Shown here in pieces: positions 7,775 through 16,020 of a DNA stretch of 64,000 bases. The notes beneath the pieces were generated by a model. It was not told the DNA's origin. It worked only from the letters and a program-made list of their open reading frames with translations, and did not search any database. A program made the translations under genes and the position numbers. Origin of the DNA: Treponema sp. UBA6367 (lineage in GTDB: Bacteria; Spirochaetota; Spirochaetia; Treponematales; Treponemataceae); NCBI GenBank assembly GCA_002437725.1, contig DJRF01000025.1, positions 95,825 to 159,824 of the forward strand, written 5' to 3'. Numbering within the stretch: the stretch's first letter is position 1; each line of letters opens with the position of its first letter.

Positions 7775-9871
7775 ATGGCTATGGATATTTCCAAAATGAG
7801 AAATATCGGTATCAGTGCCCACATTGACTCAGGTAAAACAACTTTGTCTGAACGTATCTTGTTCTACTGTAACAAGATCCACCAAATCCACGAAGTACGT
7901 GGCAAAGATGGTGTCGGTGCTGTTATGGATTCAATGGACTTGGAACGAGAACGCGGTATTACTATTCAGTCAGCCGCAACACAGGTTCAGTGGAAAGATT
8001 ACACAATCAACTTGATTGATACTCCGGGTCACGTTGACTTCACTGTAGAAGTAGAACGTTCTCTCCGTGTTCTTGACGGTGCTATTCTTGTACTTTGCGC
8101 AGTTGCCGGCGTTCAGTCTCAGTCAATTACTGTAGACCGTCAGCTCAAACGCTATCACGTTCCACGGCTCGCATTTGTAAACAAATGCGACAGACAGGGA
8201 GCAAATCCTCTGCGCGTTCGCATGCAGCTGCGCGAAAAACTTGGTCTTAACGCATACATGATGGAACTTCCAATCGGTCTTGAAGACAAACTTGAAGGTG
8301 TTGTAGACCTTATTTCAATGAAAGCCATTTATTTTGAAGGCGATTCAGGAACAGAACTCCGATATGCTGAAATTCCTGCGCATATGAAAGATGACGCTGA
8401 AAAATACCGCGAAGAACTTCTTGACGCAGCTTCTATGTTTGATGATTCCCTTATGGAAGACATCATGGAAAAAGGCTACGATGGCGTTGACGAAGCTAAA
8501 ATCATTGCAGCAATCCGAAAAGGAACTATTGCAGAACAGTTTGTCGGTGTATTCTGCGGTTCTGCGCACATGAACAAAGGTATTCAGCCTTTGCTTGACG
8601 GTGTTGCACGCTATCTTCCAGCTCCTAACGAAGTTGAAAACGTTGCCCTCGACTTGGATAACAACGAAGCAGAAGTAAAACTTGAATCCGTAGAAAACAA
8701 ACCTTGTGTAGCGCTCGCATTCAAGCTTGACGACGGACAGTACGGACAACTTACATATACTCGCGTATATCAGGGAAAAATCAAAAAAGGTGAAGAGCTT
8801 TACAACACACGTTCTAAGAAACGCTTTAAGGTTGGTCGCCTTGTTCGAATGAACGCTGCTGCTATGGAAGATATCAGCGAAGGCGGACCTGGCGACATAG
8901 TTGCTTTGTTCGGTGTAGACTGCGCTTCTGGCGACACATTCACAAATGGCGGTGTAAACTACTCAATGGCTTCAATGTACGTTCCAGAACCTGTAATTTC
9001 TCTTTCAATCACACCAAAAGACAAGCAGGCTGCAATGCAGATGTCTAAGGCACTTAACCGCTTTACAAAAGAAGACCCAACATTCCAGGTTTACACAGAT
9101 CCAGAATCTAATGAAACAATTATCAAAGGAATGGGTGAGCTTCACCTTGCCGTATATGTTGAACGAATGAAGCGCGAATACAACTGCGAAGTTGTTACAG
9201 GTGCTCCACAAGTTGCTTACCGTGAATCAATTACTTCACGAGGAGACTTCAACTACACTCATAAAAAGCAGACTGGTGGTTCAGGTCAGTACGGTCGCGT
9301 TGCAGGCTTTATGGAGCCAGATGCCGAAAAGGACTACGAATTTATAGATTCCATCAAAGGTGGTGCAATTCCTAACGAATACATTCCATCTTGTGACAAA
9401 GGTTTCCAAAGAGCAATGAAAGAAGGGTCTTTGATTGGAGCTCCTATTGTTGGTGTAAAAATCACAATCAATGATGGTCAGTACCACCCAGTAGACTCTA
9501 ACGATAACGCATTCCAAACTGCTGCTATCGGTGCTTTCCGAGAAGGTTACGCAAAAGCAAAACCTGTAATTCTTGAACCTATAATGAAAGTTCAAATTTC
9601 TGCTCCAAACGAATTCCAAGGTAACGTATTTGGTCTTATAAACCAGAGACGTGGAATTATTGGAGAAACAACAGAAGAAAACAACACGTCTGTTGTAAAC
9701 GCAGAAGTTCCTCTTTCTGAAATGTTCGGATTTTCAACAATTCTTCGCTCTTCAACCCAGGGAAAAGGTGAATTCACAATGGAATTCCTTAAGTACGGAA
9801 AAGTTCCTAATGCTGTTGCAGAAGAACTTATCAAAAAGCACGAAGAAGCTAAAAAAGCAGGAAATAAATAA
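7775..9871 (+). CDS. fusA: Translation elongation factor G (spdEFG1 / mtEFG1-like type)
   Basis: A 698-residue GTPase that drives ribosomal translocation. G1 is AHIDSGKTT, with Ser in place of the usual VDAGKTT of classical bacterial EF-G; G2 RGITI; G3 DTPGHVDF; G4 NKCDRQGA. Domains II-V follow in normal order, with the domain IV region YGRVAGFMEPDAEKDYEF and the C-terminal FGFSTILRSSTQGKGEFTME. Family knowledge: spirochaetes carry two EF-G types and the IDSGKT form groups with mitochondrial EFG1, the translocase. Start is set by AGAGG 8 nt upstream. A strong terminator follows at 9905-9943. Codon use is more optimised than in neighbours, in line with high expression. Confidence 0.95.
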   Translation: MAMDISKMRNIGISAHIDSGKTTLSERILFYCNKIHQIHEVRGKDGVGAVMDSMDLERERGITIQSAATQVQWKDYTINLIDTPGHVDFTVEVERSLRVLDGAILVLCAVAGVQSQSITVDRQLKRYHVPRLAFVNKCDRQGANPLRVRMQLREKLGLNAYMMELPIGLEDKLEGVVDLISMKAIYFEGDSGTELRYAEIPAHMKDDAEKYREELLDAASMFDDSLMEDIMEKGYDGVDEAKIIAAIRKGTIAEQFVGVFCGSAHMNKGIQPLLDGVARYLPAPNEVENVALDLDNNEAEVKLESVENKPCVALAFKLDDGQYGQLTYTRVYQGKIKKGEELYNTRSKKRFKVGRLVRMNAAAMEDISEGGPGDIVALFGVDCASGDTFTNGGVNYSMASMYVPEPVISLSITPKDKQAAMQMSKALNRFTKEDPTFQVYTDPESNETIIKGMGELHLAVYVERMKREYNCEVVTGAPQVAYRESITSRGDFNYTHKKQTGGSGQYGRVAGFMEPDAEKDYEFIDSIKGGAIPNEYIPSCDKGFQRAMKEGSLIGAPIVGVKITINDGQYHPVDSNDNAFQTAAIGAFREGYAKAKPVILEPIMKVQISAPNEFQGNVFGLINQRRGIIGETTEENNTSVVNAEVPLSEMFGFSTILRSSTQGKGEFTMEFLKYGKVPNAVAEELIKKHEEAKKAGNK

Positions 9872-9904
9872 GTAAAGTCTTAAAAATCAATTGGACTTTT
9901 CTGC

Positions 9905-9943
9905 AAAGTGGGCTTATTATTAAATAAGCCCACTTTTGTTTTA
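9905..9943 (+). terminator. Intrinsic terminator after fusA
   Basis: A near-perfect hairpin with arms AAGTGGGCTTAT and ATAAGCCCACTT around a short A/T loop is followed by TTGTTTT. It lies just before the ribosome site of the next gene, so that gene either has its own promoter or depends on read-through from fusA. Confidence 0.9.
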
Positions 9944-9956
9944 ACGGAGGATCATT

Positions 9957-10634
9957 ATGATAAAACAGGATTTAATTTCGAGCAGCCCAGTTCGCTTATT
10001 TGATAACGCGACTGATGGTGGTCTAAAAGCTGGACAAATGGGGTTGATTACCTCAAAAAAAGGATTGGGAAAAACATCAATTCTTGTACAATTTGGTATT
10101 GATGCCCTTATCCAAGACAAACATCTCGTTCACATTTCTTTCGATCAGCACTCTTCTAATGTAATTGCTTGGTACGACAGCATTCTTGCAGAAATTTGCA
10201 AAAAAAGAAATATCGGTGAAAATTCGGAACTAAATAATTCTATTGTAAGAAACAGAATTATTTTGAATTTCAATCAGGAAACATTCTCTCTTCCTAAAAT
10301 TGTAAGTACTCTTAAAGCTCTAAAGGACGGAGGAATAACAATAGGAGCTATAGTAATAGATGGCGCTGATATGTCAAAAATGAGTTTTGACGATGTAAAA
10401 TCTGTTGCTGATTACGTAAAATCTGAAAAAATGACAGCTTGGTTCAGTGAAACAAATGAAAGCAACAAACTTTCAGAAACTTTGAACAAAGACATTTTGC
10501 CGCTTTTTGATACAGTTGCGCACATCGCATCCACAGGTTCTGCCCTTGCGCTTGCTGTTCTAAAATCAAATGGAAAAGAAGTTTCAGATACAAATATCAG
10601 CCTAGATACAAAGACTCTCCTTATGACTAAATAA
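9957..10634 (+). CDS. Uncharacterised RecA/DnaB-fold P-loop ATPase
   Basis: A 225-residue soluble protein. Walker A is SKKGLGKTS (about residues 33-41) preceded by GGLKAGQMGLI, the layout of DnaB, RadA and KaiC relatives in which the loop is reached from a short N-terminal segment. A Walker B-like strand is GAIVIDGADMS near residue 135. HISFDQHSSNVIAWYDSIL follows the Walker A helix. No DNA-binding or protease domain is attached, so it is a stand-alone ATPase module. GGAGG precedes the ATG. It sits 85 bp behind fusA with a terminator between. I cannot assign a role; KaiC/RadA-like ATPase is the nearest description. Confidence 0.75.
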   Translation: MIKQDLISSSPVRLFDNATDGGLKAGQMGLITSKKGLGKTSILVQFGIDALIQDKHLVHISFDQHSSNVIAWYDSILAEICKKRNIGENSELNNSIVRNRIILNFNQETFSLPKIVSTLKALKDGGITIGAIVIDGADMSKMSFDDVKSVADYVKSEKMTAWFSETNESNKLSETLNKDILPLFDTVAHIASTGSALALAVLKSNGKEVSDTNISLDTKTLLMTK

Positions 10635-10681
10635 TAGGTTGAACGAATTATCTAAAAGGTCAAAAGCCGAGTAAAAAAATG

Positions 10682-10727
10682 GGGATGTCACGTAAGTATC
10701 TTTTAGAACTTATTGACATCCCTTTCC
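10682..10727. terminator. Possible bidirectional terminator between convergent genes
   Basis: GGGATGTCA and TGACATCCC pair around a loop that itself contains AAGT/ACTT. A-rich sequence lies on the left and a T-rich stretch on the right, so it could serve both the upstream plus-strand gene and the minus-strand gene ending at 10740. Just before it, AGGTCAAAAGCCGAGT at 10659-10674 resembles the left end of the R1 repeats. Confidence 0.6.
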
Positions 10728-10739
10728 ATTTATTAAAAA

Positions 10740-11546
10740 CTATTCTTTCCATGGCATAAGAATTGATTTTAAAGACCTCGTAGGAGTTGCTTCAATATCG
10801 TCTGCAAGAATTTCATTCCAAGGAATCTTTCTTCTTGAACGGCTATTTTTTGGCTCGCCTTTTTTGTCAAGCTCCTCTATATAATCGTACTTTTTTAAAA
10901 GCAATCTAAATGCATTAACCCTTGCAAGCGTAATTCCTGCCATTCCGGGAGCAACGCCAAGCATAATCACTGAAATAATAAATAAAAACAGATTGTAAAA
11001 ACTAACTACTAAAGAAACCCAAATGTTGTCAAAAAATAAAATGAAGCATTTTTTTAGAGCCTTTGAAAAATGATTATGCAACATCGCCCTTATAGCAGGA
11101 TACCAAGCGATAGCCTGAAAAATTGTAAAGGCAACCCAGCACCAAACGGACGCTGCCAGCATACCGGCAAAGCTGATTCCTGTTGAGCCAGGAAACAAAA
11201 AGAAAATTATTCCAAAAGCAGTAAAAAATCCCCAGCTAACTAGAACAGCGGTATAGCACAGCGCATCTAATACACAACTTTTTAAACGCTTAAAAAATTC
11301 TTTAAGTTCCATAAGCTCGCCATCTGCAATTTGACGGCAATTTTCTGCCCAGGCCAGGCTAAACAAACTGTACACTGCGACTAAAACTATAGAAACGACT
11401 ATCCAAACAGAAAGATAATCTCTAAGAAAATACATAACTGTTCCGCCAGCTAGCAGAACAACATCTAAAATAAGGTTTGGAATTATGATAAACATAACAT
11501 TATCCCAACCGTCGTATCCATTTTTCTTAAAAAAGAATCCTAACAT
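10740..11546 (-). CDS. Multi-pass membrane protein of unknown function
   Basis: A 268-residue protein with about five or six hydrophobic segments (roughly residues 18-40, 48-68, 95-125, 130-155 and 175-200) and a charged cytosolic tail containing NSRSRRKIPWNEIL. The size and topology are reminiscent of YesL/DUF624-type proteins, but the resemblance is loose. I chose the second of two close ATGs (11546) because a TATTAT box lies exactly 6 nt before it, matching the leaderless pattern seen elsewhere; the alternative start is 11552. It is divergent from the BMP transporter operon, sharing a short A/T-rich spacer. Confidence 0.65.
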   Translation of the reverse strand: MLGFFFKKNGYDGWDNVMFIIIPNLILDVVLLAGGTVMYFLRDYLSVWIVVSIVLVAVYSLFSLAWAENCRQIADGELMELKEFFKRLKSCVLDALCYTAVLVSWGFFTAFGIIFFLFPGSTGISFAGMLAASVWCWVAFTIFQAIAWYPAIRAMLHNHFSKALKKCFILFFDNIWVSLVVSFYNLFLFIISVIMLGVAPGMAGITLARVNAFRLLLKKYDYIEELDKKGEPKNSRSRRKIPWNEILADDIEATPTRSLKSILMPWKE

Positions 11547-11618
11547 AAGCATATAATATCAATTTTTTTTTTTTTATGATACACTGCTAACAGATTTTTT
11601 ATAAGAGGCAAAATAGAT

Positions 11619-12620
11619 ATGAAAAAAATTATTAGCTCTATAATTTCACTGGGACTTCTTATTCTTGTGTCTTGCAATTCAAAAAATATAAAATCAAACA
11701 CAATAGCAGTTTTCGCGCCGGGGATTCTTGCCGACAGCCCTATTTACGAAATGCTCGCAAATGGAGTAAAAGAAGCCGTTGATGAATATAACGCCCTTCC
11801 AGGCACAGCAACATCTAAAAGCATTGAAATTATTGAAGCTGGCACAAACCAGGCTGAATGGGGAGCAAAACTTACCGCCTTGTGCGCAGAAGGCAAATAT
11901 GAAGCAATTATAACTTCAAATCCTTCCATGCCGGAGCTTGCAGAACCGCTTACAAAAACTTTTCCAAATCAAAAATTTATAATTCTTGATGCAAAAAGCG
12001 AAGGAAACAAAAATATTGCAACCGTTTGCTACAATCAACATGAGCAAGGATTTCTAACCGGCTACATTGCAGGACTTATGACAAAAACAAAAAAAATAGG
12101 CCTGATTGCAGCGCAAGAGTATCCTGTAATGAACAACACTATTCTTCCAGCCTATATTGAAGGAGCAAAAACGGTTGATGCCGGCATTACAATAGATTTT
12201 AGAATCGTAGGAAACTGGTACAGCGCAGCAAAAGGGGAAGAGCTTGCAGATGCAATGAGCAAAAACATGGTTGACGTAATTCTTCCAATTTGCGGAGGTG
12301 CCGCTCAAGGAGTTATTTCTAGCGCTAAAGCAAATGGCACAATGCTTGCTTGGTTTGACAGCAATGAATTTTCAAGAGCTCCTGACAATGTTATTGCGTG
12401 CACAGTTATAAATCAAAGACTTATGGCAAAACAGCAGACTCTTGTGTTTCTTGAAGGGAAAACTGAATGGGGAACGGCAAAGATGGTTGGACTAAAGGAA
12501 GGTTTTATAGAATTTTTGCAAGATGACCCTATTTACAAAAAAAATGTTCCAGAATCAATACAAAGAAAGATGGAAAACATTATAAATCAACTTAAAACAG
12601 GCACTTTAGTTTTGGAATAA
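11619..12620 (+). CDS. BMP-family substrate-binding lipoprotein (nucleoside transporter)
   Basis: A 333-residue lipoprotein; the signal peptide ends in LILVSC. The mature protein has the Bmp/PnrA/Med fold: YEMLANGVKEAVDEYNALPG near the start, the QGFLTGYIAGLMTK segment and VILPICGGAAQGVISSA near residue 215. Family members of this type in Treponema (TmpC/PnrA) bind purine nucleosides. A clear AAGAGG precedes the start. It leads an operon with a double ATPase and two permeases (28 bp, then overlaps), the exact composition of a BMP-type nucleoside ABC importer, so the role as its receptor is well supported while the precise nucleoside is not. Confidence 0.9.
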   Translation: MKKIISSIISLGLLILVSCNSKNIKSNTIAVFAPGILADSPIYEMLANGVKEAVDEYNALPGTATSKSIEIIEAGTNQAEWGAKLTALCAEGKYEAIITSNPSMPELAEPLTKTFPNQKFIILDAKSEGNKNIATVCYNQHEQGFLTGYIAGLMTKTKKIGLIAAQEYPVMNNTILPAYIEGAKTVDAGITIDFRIVGNWYSAAKGEELADAMSKNMVDVILPICGGAAQGVISSAKANGTMLAWFDSNEFSRAPDNVIACTVINQRLMAKQQTLVFLEGKTEWGTAKMVGLKEGFIEFLQDDPIYKKNVPESIQRKMENIINQLKTGTLVLE

Positions 12621-12647
12621 ACAGGATAAGCCAAAATAAAATAAAAA

Positions 12648-14039
12648 ATGAAACTTTCGCTTAAAAACATAGAAAAAAAATATTCACTAAAAACAGTTCT
12701 CAACGGTGTAAGCGTGGAATTTGATTCAGGAAAATTTTATGCACTTTTAGGCGAAAACGGGGCTGGAAAATCAACACTGGCAGATATAATCTGCGGGGCA
12801 AAGCAGTATTCCGCTGGAAAGCTTCTTATAAATGGGAAAGAAGTTTTTTTTAAGAATCAAAAAGAAAGTTTAAAACACGGAATAGTTTGCGTAAAACAAC
12901 GACCTATGCTTGCAGAAGAATTAACAGTAAAAGAGAACATTCTTCTGAGCATAAATTTTTGCTTTTCTTTTATTGGCAAAAAAAAATTAGAAGAAAAAAT
13001 TAATAAACTGTGCAAAGAATGGAACATAAAATTAAATTTAAATGCAAAAATTTGGCAATGCAGTGGGGATCTGCGTTTTTTTACAGCATTTATTGCGGCA
13101 ATGATTTTAAATCCAGATTTTTTAATTCTTGATGAACCGGCTGCATTGCTTTCTGTGGAAGAAAGAAACGATCTGTTCAAAAATCTAAAAACATTCATTC
13201 TGCAAAATCCTGAAAAAACAGTTTTAATGATTACGCACAATCTAAAAGATGCAGAAACCTATGCAGATAAAATTATTTTTATGAAAGAAGGTCAATTTGT
13301 AAACAAAACGAGAGAAAATTACGAAATGGCACCTATAATTTCTGAAAAAAAAGCTGAAGAAAAATCGGATTTTATAGAATTCAAAAATATAAATGCTCTT
13401 CCAGAAAACCGCCCTGCCCTTTTTGACGTAAATATAAAAGCTGCTTACGGCAATGTAACTTTAATCCAAGGGCAAAAAGGAAGCGGAATTGTAACTTTAG
13501 AAAATGTAATCACTGGAATGGAAACTCAAAAATGCAGCGGGACTTTTTGCGTTCATAAAAATGGCAAAACATTTTGCACAAAAATTGAAGAGAACAGCTT
13601 TACAACAAAAAATCTGCGTTTCAAACAAAAAACGGCAATCATCAGTTCAGACAGAAACTTTAGAGCCTCAAATCCAAACCTTAGCGTAAAGCAGCTTCTT
13701 TGTGCAATGTACAACGGAAAAGACTGCGACAAATACGCTCAAAAATTAATCAACGAAGCTGGAATAAATATAAGCGCGAACGAGTCGGTTTCAAATCTTT
13801 CTGGAGGAATGTTGCAGCAACTTATTTTGCGTAGAGAATTAAATTCCGAACCAGAAGTTTTTATAATGTGCGAACCGCTTCAAGGCCTAGATTCAAATGC
13901 GGCTTTAAAAATGTGTAAAATGATAAAAGATTACGCCCGAAAAGGAAATGTTGTAATAGTCTTAACAATTTCGGACTTTCCAAAGGAACTTTGCGATAAA
14001 ATCTACACGCTGCAAGGAGGATTTTGTCTTGAATCTTAA
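12648..14039 (+). CDS. Nucleoside ABC transporter ATP-binding protein (two fused NBDs)
   Basis: A 463-residue protein with two ATPase domains, as in RbsA/MglA and the NupO/YufO group. Domain 1 (about 1-230): Walker A GENGAGKST, Walker B FLILDEPAALL, but its signature is degenerate (CSGDLRFF). Domain 2 (about 245-463): the P-loop lysine is lost (GQKGSGIVTL), Walker B is VFIMCEPLQGLD with Cys for Asp, but the signature LSGGMLQQ is intact. Only the composite site formed by Walker A of domain 1 and the signature of domain 2 should hydrolyse ATP. It is shorter than the usual 500 residues. It follows the BMP lipoprotein and overlaps the first permease by 11 nt. Confidence 0.92.
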   Translation: MKLSLKNIEKKYSLKTVLNGVSVEFDSGKFYALLGENGAGKSTLADIICGAKQYSAGKLLINGKEVFFKNQKESLKHGIVCVKQRPMLAEELTVKENILLSINFCFSFIGKKKLEEKINKLCKEWNIKLNLNAKIWQCSGDLRFFTAFIAAMILNPDFLILDEPAALLSVEERNDLFKNLKTFILQNPEKTVLMITHNLKDAETYADKIIFMKEGQFVNKTRENYEMAPIISEKKAEEKSDFIEFKNINALPENRPALFDVNIKAAYGNVTLIQGQKGSGIVTLENVITGMETQKCSGTFCVHKNGKTFCTKIEENSFTTKNLRFKQKTAIISSDRNFRASNPNLSVKQLLCAMYNGKDCDKYAQKLINEAGINISANESVSNLSGGMLQQLILRRELNSEPEVFIMCEPLQGLDSNAALKMCKMIKDYARKGNVVIVLTISDFPKELCDKIYTLQGGFCLES

Positions 14040-15069
14040 TAAAAAATCAAAAACGGCAATTTTTTCTTCGCTAATGGTAGTTTTAGGTTCAGTTGCAAGT
14101 GCAATTTTGGCAACTGCAATGACTAAAAAAGCTAATATAACTCCAATTTCGTTTTTTACAGATGTGCTTTCCTCAAAGTATTATGCAGGAACAATCTTAA
14201 ACACATCTCTTCTTTTAACAGTTTCTGGACTGGGAGCCGCCTGCGCCTTAACAAACGGAGAATTTAATCTTGGAGGAGAAGGTCAAATCTACGCAGGAGG
14301 CTTTATTTGCGCAATTGTTGCCTGTGCAATGAAAAATTGCCTTCCTTTTTTTGCCGTAGCAACAGCTGCAATCTGCGCGATGGGATTTTCCGCCCTGCTC
14401 GCATTGTGTTCGGCGCTTTTAAAATATTACAAAAAAACAAGCGTTCTTTTAACTTCATTTCTTATTTCCAGCGCGATAATTCCTGTAATAGACTCTTTAA
14501 TTGCAGGTCCTTTTAAAAATTCAGGAAATCTTTTAGCAACAGAGTTTATTCCGCAAAACATGAGAATCAAGCAGATTATGCCCCCTTCTCCTCTAAATAT
14601 TGCAATAATTCTAATTCCAATTTTTTGCTTCGCCGCTTACTACTTTTTAAATAAAACTTCAAGCGGAAGAAAAATCGTAATAAACGGAATAGCACCGGAA
14701 TTTGGCCGATACTGCGGATACAACCAAAAAGCAATGCTATTTTCATCAATGGCAATTTCTGGAGCTTTGCACGGGCTAACTGGATTTCTTGCCGTATTTG
14801 GAACATACTTCACCTGCCATTCAGGATTTTACACAGGAATGGGCTGGAACGCGCTGACAACAGCCCTTGCCGCCTCTTCAAATCCTATTGCAATAATACC
14901 AAGCGCGCTTACACTTTCCTGGATTTTTACAAGCGCGGACAAAGCAACTTTAACTGGAAACTTTGGATTCAACTTTAGCGCGCTAGTTCAAGGGATAATG
15001 CTTTTTTCTATTTCAATAAAGTTTTTTGCAAAAAAATCTAAAATCAAGATTAAAAAAACTAAAAGCTGA
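14029..15069 (+). CDS. Nucleoside ABC transporter permease 1
   Basis: A 346-residue inner-membrane protein with eight or more hydrophobic segments, of the BPD_transp_2 (RbsC/YufP) type. The sequence GLGAACALTNGEFNLGGEGQ near residue 65 matches the conserved gate region in which sugar and nucleoside permeases carry N-x-G/G-x-EGQ. It starts with TTG behind AAGGAGG inside the end of the ATPase gene. Together with the next gene it forms the membrane channel of the BMP-type importer. Context and family agree. Confidence 0.9.
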   Translation: MNLNKKSKTAIFSSLMVVLGSVASAILATAMTKKANITPISFFTDVLSSKYYAGTILNTSLLLTVSGLGAACALTNGEFNLGGEGQIYAGGFICAIVACAMKNCLPFFAVATAAICAMGFSALLALCSALLKYYKKTSVLLTSFLISSAIIPVIDSLIAGPFKNSGNLLATEFIPQNMRIKQIMPPSPLNIAIILIPIFCFAAYYFLNKTSSGRKIVINGIAPEFGRYCGYNQKAMLFSSMAISGALHGLTGFLAVFGTYFTCHSGFYTGMGWNALTTALAASSNPIAIIPSALTLSWIFTSADKATLTGNFGFNFSALVQGIMLFSISIKFFAKKSKIKIKKTKS

Positions 15070-15076
15070 GGAAAAA

Positions 15077-15904
15077 ATGTTTGCAAGTATAATTCAAAAT
15101 GCACTTCCGCTTTATTTTATTTCTATCGGTGCCCTTTTTAGCGAAATTGCCGGTCAAATGGCTCTTTTTTTGGATTCTATCATAAATGTTGCGGCATTTA
15201 CTTTTTTTGCAGTAACAGCGCTTTCTTCAAATGCAATCTTGGGAATTTTTGCCGCGCTAACAATTTGCACAATTTTTATAGGATTTTTTGCATTTGCTTG
15301 CGAAAAATTCAGCGCAAATCCTTTTATAGCAGGACTTGCCGCCGGTCTTTTTTTAGAAGGCTTGTTAACTTTTGTTTCGGTGAAACTTTTTGGAACAAGA
15401 GGCGTTCTAGCTTCCAATTCATTTAATTTTTCAAGACAAAGTGCAAGTTTTGCATACAGTTTAATTTTTTTAGCATTAAGCATAGTTTTTATAGTATTTT
15501 TAAAATTTACAAAAAAAGGACTTTGCTATCAAATTACAGGCAGCAATCCCGAAGTTCTTGAATCCAAGGGCGTTTCTGCAGTTCAATACAGAATTAATTC
15601 CTGGATGATAAGCGCATTCTGTGCAAGCTGCGCAGGCTGCGCTTATGCCGCACGAATTTCAAGTTTTGTTCCAAATATTTCAAGCGGACGAGGATGGGTC
15701 GCCTTAGTAATAGTCTTTCTTGGCAAAAAAGATTTAATAAAAATGATTCCAGCAGCGCTAGTTTTTAGCATCGCCGAATATTTAGCTTCAAACATTCAAA
15801 ATGTAATTCCATCAATTCCTAGCGCAGTCTTAATAATTCTCCCCTATTTAACTGCATTAGTGCTAATAATTTTTCAACCTAAAAGAAAATCAATAAAAAA
15901 ATAA
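15077..15904 (+). CDS. Nucleoside ABC transporter permease 2
   Basis: A 275-residue membrane protein of the YufQ type; ALFSEIAGQMALFLDSIINV near the N-terminus resembles the SE.. (N)LG.EG motif of the family. I place the start at the ATG at 15077, preceded by TGAGG, instead of at 15026 inside the first permease: the extra residues would be an unlikely Lys-rich leader. It begins 8 bp after the preceding stop, completing the four-gene importer operon. The end is only about 30 bp from the poly-G promoter of the next gene. Confidence 0.88.
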   Translation: MFASIIQNALPLYFISIGALFSEIAGQMALFLDSIINVAAFTFFAVTALSSNAILGIFAALTICTIFIGFFAFACEKFSANPFIAGLAAGLFLEGLLTFVSVKLFGTRGVLASNSFNFSRQSASFAYSLIFLALSIVFIVFLKFTKKGLCYQITGSNPEVLESKGVSAVQYRINSWMISAFCASCAGCAYAARISSFVPNISSGRGWVALVIVFLGKKDLIKMIPAALVFSIAEYLASNIQNVIPSIPSAVLIILPYLTALVLIIFQPKRKSIKK

Positions 15905-15927
15905 AAAATCTTCAATTTTCCCCGATT

Positions 15928-15958
15928 TTGACTTGACAAGGTCGGGGGGGGGTACACT
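15928..15958 (+). promoter_or_regulatory. Promoter with a 9-G tract in the -35/-10 spacer (candidate phase-variable switch)
   Basis: TTGACA (15933-15938) and a TACACT -10 (15953-15958) are separated by only 14 nt, of which the last nine are G (15944-15952). An overlapping TTGACT (15928-15933) would give a 19-nt spacer. Gain or loss of G would move either hexamer through the optimal 17 nt, as described for poly-G-controlled tpr and TP0126 promoters of T. pallidum. The leader also has an AGTGCTT/AAGCACT stem (about 15971-16004). Confidence 0.65.
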
Positions 15959-16020
15959 GAATCCACTGGAGAGTGCTTGAACTAGCAAAAAATCTATAAG
16001 CACTTTCAGGGGGATTTATT

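Noticed and set aside
11560..11577. Poly-T run between divergent genes as a phase-variable tract
   Set aside because: Long A/T runs are common in this A/T-rich DNA and this one has no clear relation to a -35/-10 pair or a reading frame.
15026..15076. Upstream start of the second nucleoside permease
   Set aside because: It would add 17 Lys-rich residues and a 44-nt overlap; the ATG at 15077 has a TGAGG site and a normal membrane-protein N-terminus.
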